This document shows positions 1 through 7,651 of a stretch of DNA of 64,000 bases, in pieces (within the stretch, counting starts at the first letter, position 1; each line of letters opens with the position of its first letter). This DNA is from Peribacillus sp044761665. GTDB taxonomy: Bacteria; Bacillota; Bacilli; Bacillales; DSM-1321. The stretch is from assembly GCF_044761665.1 (NCBI RefSeq), contig NZ_JBIWCW010000007.1:1-64000 (forward strand), given 5' to 3'. The position numbers and the translations under genes are program-made. The notes beneath the pieces are model-generated. The model made no database searches, was not told the DNA's origin, and saw nothing but the letters and a program-made list of their open reading frames with translations.

Positions 1-91
1 CTGCAATATAAATTGAAACGCCGTATACGCGAACCGTACGTACGGTGTTGTGAGAGGGGCGAAAATAAGTTAGCTTATTTTCCCTCTACTC
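1..91 (+). ncRNA. Group II intron 3' end (domains V and VI)
   Basis: Positions 17-49 fold as a domain V: AACGCCGTA (17-25) pairs with TACGGTGTT (41-49), TACG (26-29) pairs with CGTA (35-38) around a CGAAC loop, and a 2-nt CG bulge (39-40) lies on the 3' side. Positions 53-87 form a domain VI-like hairpin (AGAGGG with CCCTCT, AAAATAAG with CTTATTTT). The intron-like end lies near CTACTCGAT (86-94). The catalytic triad position reads CGC. The reverse transcriptase and 5' domains would lie left of the window. Known: domain V is the conserved ribozyme core. The class is not decided from this fragment. Confidence 0.7.
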
Positions 92-386
92 GATTGTAGG
101 CAAATTCGGGTGAAAAATGGGGTTGTACAACGTGGACATGGATTTCCTCTTCAGGCACTCGGGGAGTCTCCTCGGCTTCGCCTGCGGTGTCTTCCCTAGA
201 CGCGCAGATCCCTCAGGAGTCTCGTGCCTTCCGTTCCAATCCACTTTCATGATCATCAAGTAAAATCTATATATTCGAAGCGTAAAGAAACGATTGAGTA
301 TATTTCGCGGGCAAAAGAGTATGGATTGGATTACTTTAAGGGACTTTTTTTAAAAAACAGGCAATGCTCTTTTGTCGATAAACTGT
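92..386 (+). repeat. Dispersed repeat, copy 1 (degenerate)
   Basis: Matches the four other copies in the window (4174, 16806, 17161, 60190) along its length: left end like TAGACTGTAGACAAA, a GC-rich foldable middle containing GTCTCGTGCCTTCCGTTCC, a tail with TTTCGCGGGCAAAAGAGTAT and a right end TTTTGTCGATAAACTG. It lacks the CGCTTTCCGCGGGCG block of the other copies. The group II intron ends directly at its left edge, so the hairpin normally found there is missing. Short reading frames inside it are not considered genes. Confidence 0.8.
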
Positions 387-387
387 A

Positions 388-419
388 AGAAGTGCTGTTT
401 CTAGCACTTCTTTTTTTTT
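388..419 (+). terminator. Rho-independent terminator
   Basis: AGAAGTGCT (388-396) pairs with AGCACTTCT (403-411) and is followed by a run of T. It sits at the right edge of repeat copy 1, as hairpins do beside the other copies. Confidence 0.7.
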
Positions 420-502
420 AGGTTTTTTTTCTTTAATCTTAATGTACAGGTTTTAAAAGGTCATTTAATCTACTTATCTATAAGGCTGTTAACTTATAGT
501 GA

Positions 503-661
503 AAATATAAAACGAACCTAAAATATGGAGATTTTTTAAAAAAGTCGATCGATTATGATACTACCGAGGTGGGATATCGAAGTATGCTGAACGGAGAAGA
601 AAATTATGAGTACGTTAGTTTTACTCCGGGCAAGGAATTGACAATAATTGATTTGAATTAG
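503..661 (+). pseudogene. Orphan 3' gene fragment
   Basis: A 52-codon open frame runs from just after a TGA (500-502) to TAG at 661 without a plausible start codon. The product (start KYKTNLKYGDFLKK, end GKELTIIDLN) has protein-like composition, so it is probably the C-terminal remnant of a lost gene. The family is not recognised. It could be chance open frame; the balanced composition argues mildly against that. Confidence 0.35.
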
Positions 662-766
662 GACTAATAAGCCTTTCACTTAAAGAGTTTCTATAGACCG
701 CACCATTTGTGAGCCGTAACTGTCAAGATCAGTGTGGATAAGTCAGGTGTGTAATATTCAATATAA

Positions 767-815
767 AAAAGGGGTTGCCCCAAAAGTCATTTTCCTGACT
801 TTTGGGACAGCCCTT
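767..815 (-). terminator. Terminator, GCTGTCCCAAAAGTCA type
   Basis: Long inverted repeat: GGGGTTGCCCCAAAAGTCA pairs with TGACTTTTGGGACAGCCC. Read on the minus strand it ends in CCCCTTTTTT and closes the S51 peptidase gene. A near copy lies at 20701-20752 and a degenerate relative near 36376-36462, so this is a dispersed terminator-like repeat. Confidence 0.75.
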
Positions 816-827
816 TCTATGGTTCTC

Positions 828-1478
828 TTATTCACTAGACTTACTGATATTTTCGTATTTGAAGTAATCACCGAATATATCCATCTTATCCCCGACGATC
901 TTAATGAATGAGTTATCATAAAGCCCATAGATCGGTGCAACCTGTGCTGCTTCGTGAATATCTTCTTCTATATGCTTCTTACTAGCAGAACCTAAATGTG
1001 GTTCAATATTAATATCCACAAGTCCGATCCCGTCATAAATAGATAACGCTGGAATATGATCGGTCATGTCTTTTGCTAGCACCACTTTCTTAGCCATATT
1101 GATAGAGCCTGCACTCATACCGATAACCATACATTCGCTGCTCTGCAGGGCTTTGAGTAGGTTATAATGCTTCAAATATTTTATTTGTTCGAGTGTATTC
1201 CCTCCCGAGATCCATATAACATCCGCTTCCCCTATACACTGAACGGCCTTCTGTTCTGACAATCTATCATCAATGACTTGAACTTGATCAAATACAATCC
1301 CTTTATCTCTAAACTTATTTAAAATTCCATCGCAATATCGATCGGTTCTAGAATGCCCTGAAAAGTCTGAGGCAATAAAAACAAACGCCCCATTATTACG
1401 ATCGTACTCCTTCACGCATTTTACGAAATCATCGGTGAATCCATCAGGAAAGTCACTGGTTAAAATGGATATCTGCAT
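828..1478 (-). CDS. Peptidase E / S51 family (type 1 GATase-like) protein
   Basis: The 216-residue product has the S51 signature GMSAGS with the predicted nucleophile Ser near residue 122, and a GGNT loop near residue 92. Known: S51 enzymes (peptidase E, cyanophycinase) are cytoplasmic serine hydrolases with a class I glutamine-amidotransferase-like fold; peptidase E cleaves N-terminal Asp dipeptides. The start at 1478 is preferred because AAAGAGG lies just upstream; an upstream in-frame ATG at 1535 lacks a site. A broken paralogue is found at 25039. Substrate is not predictable here. Confidence 0.8.
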   Translation of the reverse strand: MQISILTSDFPDGFTDDFVKCVKEYDRNNGAFVFIASDFSGHSRTDRYCDGILNKFRDKGIVFDQVQVIDDRLSEQKAVQCIGEADVIWISGGNTLEQIKYLKHYNLLKALQSSECMVIGMSAGSINMAKKVVLAKDMTDHIPALSIYDGIGLVDINIEPHLGSASKKHIEEDIHEAAQVAPIYGLYDNSFIKIVGDKMDIFGDYFKYENISKSSE

Positions 1479-1625
1479 TTTTAGCCTCTTTTCTTTGTTC
1501 CTATGAACAAATAAGTGAACAATGTTTCCTATCATTATAGTATATAAAGTAAATTTTTACCTTAAAATGAGTGCTTGAATATCTTATACTAGAGCTAGTC
1601 GTTTGTAAGAAAAGGGGAATGCTGT

Positions 1626-2051
1626 ATGAAAACCTATCCATTAGACGCATCGGATTATACGTTAATCGAGGCTGCAAGGGAAAAGATCAAAGCGTTATAC
1701 AAAGAAGATAAGCACCATGTTGGGGCAGCGTTGAAAACAAAGACGGGTAAAATTGTCACAGCGGTACATATCGAAGCGTATGTCGGCCGAATCACGGTAT
1801 GTGCGGAGGCGATCGCAATTGGGAAGGCGATATCGGAAGGGGAAAAAGAGTTTGAGACGATCGTGGCTGTAAGACATCCCTATTCCGACGAAATCGATCG
1901 AGACCTAAAGGTTGTCAGTCCATGTGGGATGTGCCGGGAGCTGATCTCGGATTATGCAGAAGATTGTTTGGTGATCATAGAAGTGGACGGGGAGGCGGTT
2001 AAAACGAAAATTAGCGAGCTGCTTCCCTTGAAATATACGAGACGTTCGTAA
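1626..2051 (+). CDS. bsr: Blasticidin-S deaminase
   Basis: The 141-residue product closely resembles, from memory, the Bacillus cereus Bsr enzyme (140 aa). It is a cytidine-deaminase-fold zinc hydrolase that deaminates the cytosine ring of the nucleoside antibiotic blasticidin S. The zinc and catalytic signature is visible: TVCAE (Cys59, Glu61) and SPCGMCRE (Cys100, Cys103). The family-specific stretches KHHVGAA and RHPYSDE are present. RBS AAAGGGGAATGCTGT precedes ATG 1626. It is a single-gene unit with a shared terminator downstream. A general cytidine deaminase is less likely given the length and motifs. Confidence 0.88.
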   Translation: MKTYPLDASDYTLIEAAREKIKALYKEDKHHVGAALKTKTGKIVTAVHIEAYVGRITVCAEAIAIGKAISEGEKEFETIVAVRHPYSDEIDRDLKVVSPCGMCRELISDYAEDCLVIIEVDGEAVKTKISELLPLKYTRRS

Positions 2052-2057
2052 CGATAA

Positions 2058-2088
2058 AAGGCAATCCTTCATACCGGAGGGTTGCCTT
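2058..2088. terminator. Bidirectional terminator
   Basis: AAGGCAATCC pairs with GGGTTGCCTT. It lies between the converging bsr and FusB-type genes and can serve both. Confidence 0.65.
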
Positions 2089-2094
2089 CATCAT

Positions 2095-2730
2095 TTATTT
2101 GACCCGCGCAACGAAATCATCCAATTTGTCTAGTGAGGTGATGTTCTGGTTGCATTTCAGACTATCCTGGCAAATATAGTTGCCTTTTTTGGTGAATGTA
2201 CCTTGAACGGATCCTTTTGTTTCAGACATGAACATCCCGACTTCCTCAAAGCGACTGCAAATCGCGCAGATCCCTTTTTTGTGAGAGGGTTTGAATGTCC
2301 CATGTAGTCCAACGAATTTATCATCTCTTGTGGCGATGATGAATTTCTTTCCTGAGCCACTATCGTCCCATCCAAAGTATGAAATCTCTCTTAAATCGAT
2401 GGTTTCCATTTTGGGGACTTTCAATTTCTTCGCTTTAGGAAATAACTTTTTGATAGTCTGTTCGGTTATTTCTTTAAAAGGGATCACATATGGTCTGAGG
2501 TCCAAAAGGAAGGCTTCGGCTTGGGCAGGATCCTTGATGGTGTCGACTGGGTCCAAAAGTTGCTTTTGCCTGTCATCCAGTTCAGTGAATAATTCCAACA
2601 CTCTTTCTTTTGCGACGGATTTTACCGTCGAAACGACGTCTCGATCGTTGGCCGTTACATATCCATTTATAAGAATCTGCGTTTGCGATTTAATGAAATT
2701 ATATTGTTCATTTCTGATAAACGGTTGCAT
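2095..2730 (-). CDS. FusB/FusC-family EF-G-binding protein
   Basis: The 211-residue product has a helical N-terminal half beginning MQPFIRNEQYNF and a C-terminal treble-clef zinc finger with Cys pairs in CAICSR and near CQDSLKC. Known: FusB-type proteins bind elongation factor G and release it from fusidic-acid-stalled ribosomes; chromosomal Bacillus homologues share the fold but resistance is not always shown. ATG at 2730 is chosen because AGGAG stands 8 nt upstream; the GTG at 2739 is too close to that site. Resistance to fusidic acid here is an inference. Confidence 0.82.
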   Translation of the reverse strand: MQPFIRNEQYNFIKSQTQILINGYVTANDRDVVSTVKSVAKERVLELFTELDDRQKQLLDPVDTIKDPAQAEAFLLDLRPYVIPFKEITEQTIKKLFPKAKKLKVPKMETIDLREISYFGWDDSGSGKKFIIATRDDKFVGLHGTFKPSHKKGICAICSRFEEVGMFMSETKGSVQGTFTKKGNYICQDSLKCNQNITSLDKLDDFVARVK

Positions 2731-2835
2731 TTTCCCCACTCCTGTTCATGTTCCTACCTGGTGCTTCCATTTTACAGAATCCGCTTTTTAAAGGAAAGGG
2801 GGAAAACGATTAGGAAATAAAAATGGCATATAAAA

Positions 2836-2860
2836 AGCACTGACTGACATCATCAGTGCT
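2836..2860 (-). terminator. Terminator
   Basis: AGCACTGA pairs with TCAGTGCT; the minus strand then reads TTTTTA. Closes the gene at 2871-3134. Confidence 0.65.
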
Positions 2861-2870
2861 GCAAATCCAT

Positions 2871-3134
2871 TTATTTGGAATAAATGATTTTTTTTATGGT
2901 TTCGGTAGAGAGAAAATGTTCCTCTGCTAATTCATGGATAGCCGTACCTTTTTTGAATTCAGATTTTATAGAAGCATTTCGCTCGTCGATCACTTTCCGG
3001 GACCCAGAACGAGTTCCCCATCTATGATGCGTTTGATCAGGTTTGGGAATATAGATGGTTTCACCTTGCACGTATTTCTGAATTTCCTGGATCAGTGCTT
3101 CGGGTAAAACGGCTGTTGCTTTTACATACGTCAT
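2871..3134 (-). CDS. CD3324-type HTH protein
   Basis: An 87-residue basic protein with start MTYVKATAVLPEALIQEIQK, a central YIPKPD element and a C-terminal helix-turn-helix (ELAEEHFLSTETIKKII). From memory this matches the CD3324 family of small Mor-like DNA-binding proteins, role unknown. RBS AAGGAG lies 9 nt before the ATG. A 30-codon frame with its own strong promoter lies just upstream on the same strand and may be co-transcribed. Confidence 0.7.
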   Translation of the reverse strand: MTYVKATAVLPEALIQEIQKYVQGETIYIPKPDQTHHRWGTRSGSRKVIDERNASIKSEFKKGTAIHELAEEHFLSTETIKKIIYSK

Positions 3135-3219
3135 TTCTGCCAGCTCCTTATTCTTTGATTGAATGAAATAAGGGGCAAAGCCTGTTAATAGAAATGATAA
3201 AAGCTGGGCGATTTTTCGG

Positions 3220-3312
3220 TTAGCTTATTTCCACCCCATGCAAAGTATCGCCTCCCATATCAGGCTTTGCATGAGACGCTGCAGAAGGCGGCAAAACACG
3301 TTTCATTGCCAT
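3220..3312 (-). CDS. Candidate 30-aa small protein
   Basis: A 30-codon frame (start MAMKRVLPPSAAS, end LHGVEIS) with a near-perfect Shine-Dalgarno AAGGAGGTG 6 nt before ATG 3312 and a consensus sigma-A promoter at 3342-3370. The peptide is hydrophilic, without cysteine or a membrane segment, with a Pro/Ala-rich N-terminus. It ends 85 nt before the CD3324-type gene. It could be a genuine small protein or a leader peptide governing the next gene. Family not recognised. Confidence 0.5.
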   Translation of the reverse strand: MAMKRVLPPSAASHAKPDMGGDTLHGVEIS

Positions 3313-3341
3313 TCTTACACCTCCTTTTCGAATTACCTTTC

Positions 3342-3370
3342 ATTATAAAATATCTTAAGCGCAATGCCAA
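3342..3370 (-). promoter_or_regulatory. Sigma-A promoter
   Basis: On the minus strand TTGGCA (3370-3365), 17-bp spacer, TATAAT (3347-3342). It drives the 30-codon frame and probably the CD3324-type gene. Confidence 0.75.
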
Positions 3371-3481
3371 TTGAATTCCAATTCCCTTCCTTGGTGTATG
3401 CGGATTGTTTGCCGTTGTTCCCCGTTCATGAAATAATTGGATAAAGAAAACCAAAATATCAATGATGGGAGCTGACTTAAG

Positions 3482-4126
3482 ATGAAAGTATTCGTAGTTG
3501 GTGCAAATGGGCAGATTGGGAAGCACCTTGTTACGTTATTGAAAGAAAGCAAGGAACATAGTGTACGGGCAATGATTCGAAAAGAAGAACAGAAGAAGGT
3601 GTTTGAAGATATCGGAGTCGAATCGGTGGTCGTCAGTTTGACGGGTACGGTAGAAGAGATTGCGAAAGCGGCAAATGGATGCGACGCCATCGTGTTTGCG
3701 GCAGGTTCTGGCGGTAGCACGGGCGCAGATCAAACCTTATTGGTCGATCTTGATGGGGCGGTTAAGACGATTGAAGCCGCTGAAAGCTTAAAGGTGAAGC
3801 GGTTTATCATGGTCAGTGCGTTTCAGGCTAATAACCGGGAAAATTGGAGCGACGCTATCAAACCGTATTATGTGGCCAAGCACTATGCCGATCGAGCACT
3901 GTTGCATAGCGATTTAACCTATACCATCATCCGGCCGGGCGGTCTCGTGAACGAACCGGGAACAGGTAAGGTGACGGCAGCCGAGAAGTTGGAAAGAGGC
4001 TCAATCCCCCGTGAGGATGTGGCGGAGACGATTTTGGCTTCGCTAACAGAGGAACATACCTATAACCGTTCCTTCGATTTGATTTCAGGGGAGACCCCGA
4101 TTGCTGATGCGCTACAAGCCATTTAA
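3482..4126 (+). CDS. yhfK: NAD(P)-binding atypical SDR, YhfK-like
   Basis: The 214-residue product has an N-terminal Rossmann dinucleotide motif (VGANGQIG, residues 6-13) and otherwise follows the NAD(P)H-binding atypical short-chain dehydrogenase pattern of B. subtilis YhfK. Such proteins bind NADP and act as oxidoreductases or redox sensors; the substrate is unknown. GGGAGC precedes ATG 3482. It is divergently arranged to the small-protein promoter at 3342. A related protein is encoded at 39585. Confidence 0.78.
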   Translation: MKVFVVGANGQIGKHLVTLLKESKEHSVRAMIRKEEQKKVFEDIGVESVVVSLTGTVEEIAKAANGCDAIVFAAGSGGSTGADQTLLVDLDGAVKTIEAAESLKVKRFIMVSAFQANNRENWSDAIKPYYVAKHYADRALLHSDLTYTIIRPGGLVNEPGTGKVTAAEKLERGSIPREDVAETILASLTEEHTYNRSFDLISGETPIADALQAI

Positions 4127-4143
4127 GATAGAAAGAACTATAA

Positions 4144-4173
4144 GCAGGGCCATCTCTAATGGATGGGCCCTGT
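4144..4173 (+). terminator. Terminator hairpin, left copy
   Basis: GCAGGGCCAT and ATGGGCCCTGT pair around CTCTAATGG. Probably the yhfK terminator. An identical about 30-bp copy follows the repeat at 4468. Confidence 0.7.
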
Positions 4174-4467
4174 TAGACTGTAGACAAACTCGATGAAAAA
4201 TGTGTTTGTCAATGTGAACGTTGATTTCCACTTCAGGCACTCGCTTTCCGCGGGCGGGTCGGGGAGCCTCCTCGGCTTCGCCTGCGGTGTCTCCCCTAGA
4301 CGCGCATTTCCCGCAGGAGTCTCGTACCTTCCGTTTCAATCAACTTTGCGTTATCATCAAGTGAAATCTATATATTAGAAGTATTTCGCGGGCAAAAGAG
4401 TATAGGTTGGATGATTAATCTAAGAAATTTTTTAAAAAAAGGGCGATGCCCTTTTTTCGACAAAATT
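4174..4467 (+). repeat. Dispersed repeat, copy 2
   Basis: Begins TAGACTGTAGACAAACTCG and ends TTTTTTCGACAAAATT; the ends form an imperfect inverted pair (GTAGACAAA versus GTCGACAAA). The middle holds CGCTTTCCGCGGGCGG and CCCGCAGGAGTCTCGTACC, able to fold back. Flanked on both sides by the same terminator hairpin (4144 and 4468), as a long target duplication would leave. Confidence 0.85.
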
Positions 4468-4500
4468 GCAGGGCCATCTCTAATGGATGGGCCCTGTTTT
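4468..4500 (+). terminator. Terminator hairpin, right copy
   Basis: Exact repeat of 4144-4173, here followed by TTTT. See repeat copy 2. Confidence 0.7.
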
Positions 4501-4694
4501 TCTATTTCTGAGGCTTATATCATGCGATGAGTAAAAACATTTGAGCCTTCTGAAATAATGTTTTTCTTTTTATGTGTCTCTTTCTCTTTCTTTCTTCTTG
4601 TATCCAAAGTCCTACTGTTAAGGATGAGACTGTCTATATTAAGAAAATGGGTAATATATATAATAATTTTTCGGAATAATTACTAAAATAATTT

Positions 4695-4723
4695 TTGACA
4701 AACCTTCTGGTGCATTTTATAGT
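4695..4723 (+). promoter_or_regulatory. Sigma-A promoter of brnQ
   Basis: TTGACA (4695-4700), 17-bp spacer, TATAGT (4718-4723). Predicted transcription start near 4730, giving an untranslated leader of about 100 nt. Confidence 0.75.
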
Positions 4724-4729
4724 TAGGAG

Positions 4730-4831
4730 TGTTGTATTTAGGTTTGTATGTACCACAGACCTCCAATCGGAGGCAGTCAGACAATTCTCTTATCTATGGA
4801 TTAAGAGATCTAGAACATTGGAGGTTTCATA
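4730..4831 (+). promoter_or_regulatory. brnQ leader with candidate SD-sequestering switch
   Basis: CCTCC (4760-4764) can form a local hairpin with GGAGG (4769-4773). The same strand AGACCTCCAAT (4758-4768) can instead pair over 11 positions (one G-U) with ATTGGAGGTTT (4817-4827), which contains the brnQ Shine-Dalgarno. The two pairings exclude each other, the layout of a translational on/off switch. A second hairpin CTCTTA/TAAGAG (4786-4806) lies between. No T-box element was recognised. Ligand or protein partner is unknown. Confidence 0.5.
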
Positions 4832-6163
4832 ATGTCACAGAAAGCACCACTTTCTTTTACATTGGTTACAGGTTTAATGCTTTTTGCTTTATTTTTTGGT
4901 GCAGGAAACTTAATTTTCCCTGCCATGCTTGGTCAATCCTCGGGGACCAATTTATGGTCGGCTAATCTTGGGTTCATCCTTACTGGAGTGGGATTGCCAT
5001 TCATCGGGATACTGGCTTTCGGTATTTCGGGTAAAAATGATGTGCAGTCGCTAGTAAGTAGGGCCCATCCCATGTTTGGTTTAATTTTCACCATCGTTCT
5101 TTATTTGTCCCTTGGACCTTTATTCGCACTTCCAAGAACGGGAAGCGTCTCCTATGAAATAGGAATCAAGCCTTTCCTTCCTGAAGGAGCCGGATTTCTA
5201 CCTTTGTTAGTATTCACGATCATTTACTTTGGAATTGCTTGCTTACTATCGATTAATCCCTCAAAGGTTTTGGATATTGTCGGGAAAGTGCTAACCCCGT
5301 TATTATTAATTTTCATTGCTATCCTTATCATTGTGGCAATTGTAAATCCAATGGGGAACATTCAAGCTCCTATAGCAGACTATTCTGATAATTCTTTTTT
5401 CAAAGGGTTCAAAGAAGGGTATTTGACGATGGATACACTCGCGTCATTTGCTTTTGGAATCATTGTGATTAATACCATTAAGGATCGGGGCATCACTTCC
5501 AAAAAGGAAATTTTGAAATTCTGTACTAAAGCCGGTTTGATTGCAGCATTACTGTTAATGGTCGTATATACGTCATTGACATATGTTGGGGCTACCAGTG
5601 TGGAAATGCTTGGCCAATTAGGCAATGGCGGGGACGTACTTGCACAAGTATCGAACCACTTTTTCGGTTCTGCGGGTGCCGTGCTATTAGGCTTGATCGT
5701 GATTGCAGCGTGTTTAACGACTAGCATCGGTCTGATCACGGCTTGCTCTACTTACTTTAACAAGTTATGGCCTTCTGTACCGTATAAAACCTATGTGGTT
5801 ATTTTCTCGGTATTCAGTGCAGCGGTGGCCAATGTAGGCCTAAGCAATTTAATTGAATATACGGTGCCGGTATTGACGGCGCTCTATCCAGTGGCCATCG
5901 TCATCATCGCCTTGACATTTTTACATCCCCTTTTCAAAGGGAAATCAGAGGTATACTTGGGAAGTCTTTTCCTTACCTTGATTTTTGGGATTTATGATGG
6001 ACTCATTAGTTTCGGGATCTCAAAGAATCCGATTACGGACTTTTTGACTGATTACCTGCCTTTATTCAGTGTAGGGGTAGGCTGGATCCTTCCGTCAATC
6101 GTTGGCGGGATACTAGGCTATATCGTAAGCCTGATGAAAGGAAACGAAGTACCTCAGTCATGA
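4832..6163 (+). CDS. brnQ: Branched-chain amino acid carrier BrnQ
   Basis: A 443-residue, very hydrophobic protein with about 12 membrane helices and the family opening FFGAGNLIFPAMLGQ. Known: BrnQ/LIVCS carriers import leucine, isoleucine and valine with Na+ or H+. GGAGG lies 7 nt before ATG 4832 inside a leader that may sequester it (4730-4831). Single-gene unit with its own promoter and terminator. Confidence 0.93.
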   Translation: MSQKAPLSFTLVTGLMLFALFFGAGNLIFPAMLGQSSGTNLWSANLGFILTGVGLPFIGILAFGISGKNDVQSLVSRAHPMFGLIFTIVLYLSLGPLFALPRTGSVSYEIGIKPFLPEGAGFLPLLVFTIIYFGIACLLSINPSKVLDIVGKVLTPLLLIFIAILIIVAIVNPMGNIQAPIADYSDNSFFKGFKEGYLTMDTLASFAFGIIVINTIKDRGITSKKEILKFCTKAGLIAALLLMVVYTSLTYVGATSVEMLGQLGNGGDVLAQVSNHFFGSAGAVLLGLIVIAACLTTSIGLITACSTYFNKLWPSVPYKTYVVIFSVFSAAVANVGLSNLIEYTVPVLTALYPVAIVIIALTFLHPLFKGKSEVYLGSLFLTLIFGIYDGLISFGISKNPITDFLTDYLPLFSVGVGWILPSIVGGILGYIVSLMKGNEVPQS

Positions 6164-6198
6164 TGGTGTGATAAATTTAACGAATAGAATGAACGAAG

Positions 6199-6226
6199 GG
6201 AGCTGTCTTTTGACGGCTCCTTTTCT
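6199..6226 (+). terminator. brnQ terminator
   Basis: GGAGCTGTC pairs with GACGGCTCC around TTTT and is followed by TTTTC. Confidence 0.75.
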
Positions 6227-6320
6227 TTGGATCCAAATGCTCACTGTCTCCGTTGCCACAGGAGAATGCCTTGATCCGGTTAACTTTTGTTCAATCCCAA
6301 CATGGAAGCAACGTAAAAAA

Positions 6321-6353
6321 GGGAATGTTCTAAAAATGCTTTAGAACATCCCC
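6321..6353 (-). terminator. adhA terminator
   Basis: GGGAATGTTCTAAA pairs with TTTAGAACATCCC; the minus strand then has a T run (6315-6320). Confidence 0.75.
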
Positions 6354-6379
6354 TAAATGAAATGATTAAGTAACTCAAA

Positions 6380-7420
6380 TTACATCGTGCTGATGTCGAT
6401 AACGAATCGATACTTCACATCGGAAGCTAATACGCGTTCGTATGCGTCGTCAATTTGATCGGCAGATACAATCTCAATTTCAGGAGCAATGTCATGTTTG
6501 GCACAGAAGTCTAACATCTCCTGTGTTTCGCGGATTCCTCCGATCAATGAACCGGCAAATGATCGGCGATGACCGATTAAGTTCATGACACTTAGTGACA
6601 ACGGTTCAGCAGGGGCACCAACATTCACTAACGTGCCATCGAGGTTGAGCATTCCCAGATAAGCATCGAGGTTGATCTTTGCACTTACAGTGTTGATGAT
6701 TAAATCGAACGTTCCGGCAAGTTTCTCGAATGTTTCCGGCTCGCTAGTTGCATAGTAACTTTTGGCACCGAATTTCAGACCATCTTCTTTTTTCCTCAAT
6801 GTCTGAGAAAGCACGGTGACCTCTGCACCCATTGCGGAGGCAATTTTAACGGCCATATGACCGAGACCACCCAGGCCGACAACCGCTACTTTTTTACCCG
6901 GGCCCGCTCCCCAGTGATTTAGAGGAGAATATGTCGTAATCCCTGCACAAAGTAATGGAGCTGCATCCTCCAGCTTGATGTTTTCAGGAATACTCAATAC
7001 GAAATCTTCTTGCACAACGATGTGTGTTGAATACCCACCTTGTGTAGTTTCGCCGTATTTATCAACACCAGCGTAGGTTGGGATATTTCCTTTGTGACAG
7101 TATTGTTCTTCTCCTTTTTTGCAGTTCTCGCATTCACCGCAAGAGTCCACCATACATCCGACTCCTACCCGGTCACCAACCTTATACTTTGAGACCTCTG
7201 CACCAATATCAGTGACTATCCCCGCAATCTCATGCCCTGGGACGAGTGGGTAGTTGACTGGACCCCACTCACCATGAGCGGTATGGATGTCGGAATGACA
7301 TATGCCAGCATATTTAATTTCAATCAGAATATCATGTGAATCCAGATCACGCCGTTGAATTTCAGCCTCTCTAAAAGGTTTGTGCGGACCGTCAACAGCT
7401 CGCGCTTTAGCAGTTATCAT
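6380..7420 (-). CDS. adhA: Zinc alcohol/aldehyde dehydrogenase AdhA
   Basis: A 346-residue medium-chain dehydrogenase of the cinnamyl-alcohol type. Visible are the catalytic zinc site GICHSDIH and PGHEIAG, the structural zinc cysteines in CGECENC and EEQYC, the LLCAGITTYSPL segment and the Rossmann motif VVGLGGLGHMAV. It resembles B. subtilis AdhA, which reduces toxic aldehydes with NADPH under the thiol-stress regulator AdhR. ATG 7420 is chosen because AGGAGG lies 9 nt upstream; upstream in-frame codons lack a site. Divergent from its likely MerR activator. Confidence 0.88.
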   Translation of the reverse strand: MITAKARAVDGPHKPFREAEIQRRDLDSHDILIEIKYAGICHSDIHTAHGEWGPVNYPLVPGHEIAGIVTDIGAEVSKYKVGDRVGVGCMVDSCGECENCKKGEEQYCHKGNIPTYAGVDKYGETTQGGYSTHIVVQEDFVLSIPENIKLEDAAPLLCAGITTYSPLNHWGAGPGKKVAVVGLGGLGHMAVKIASAMGAEVTVLSQTLRKKEDGLKFGAKSYYATSEPETFEKLAGTFDLIINTVSAKINLDAYLGMLNLDGTLVNVGAPAEPLSLSVMNLIGHRRSFAGSLIGGIRETQEMLDFCAKHDIAPEIEIVSADQIDDAYERVLASDVKYRFVIDISTM

Positions 7421-7499
7421 GAATAGTAGCCTCCTGTACATTTTATAGTAATCAAGAAAATGGGCATTATCTTTTCCCACCCATTTCCTATACCTCCTA

Positions 7500-7530
7500 A
7501 TCTTAAATCCTATAGTTAACTATAGGTCAA
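7500..7530 (-). promoter_or_regulatory. MerR-type promoter with operator palindrome (adhA)
   Basis: On the minus strand TTGACC (7530-7525), a 19-bp spacer, TAAGAT (7505-7500). The spacer carries the perfect palindrome CCTATAGTTAACTATAGG (7509-7526). Known: MerR activators bind dyads inside overlong 19-20 bp spacers and twist the promoter into shape. A partial second site, CCTATAGTTAACT, lies at 7611-7623 before adhR and suggests autoregulation. Confidence 0.8.
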
Positions 7531-7570
7531 GTGATTAGCATCGTTCCATTTTTCTAGATGAACTTTGCCT

Positions 7571-7599
7571 TTGACATGAAGGCTTTACCTTGATAAGGT
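7571..7599 (+). promoter_or_regulatory. Sigma-A promoter of adhR
   Basis: TTGACA (7571-7576), 17-bp spacer, TAAGGT (7594-7599). The half operator at 7611 lies downstream in the transcribed region. Confidence 0.6.
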
Positions 7600-7651
7600 G
7601 GTGACAATACCTATAGTTAACTCGAAGTCTAATGGAAAAAGGAGACTGATG

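Noticed and set aside
4730..4831. T-box riboswitch before brnQ
   Set aside because: No T-box sequence or specifier loop could be found; only the anti-SD pairing is supported.
4729..4965. Frame overlapping the brnQ leader and start
   Set aside because: It overlaps brnQ in another frame and has no family resemblance; the regulatory leader explains the region better.
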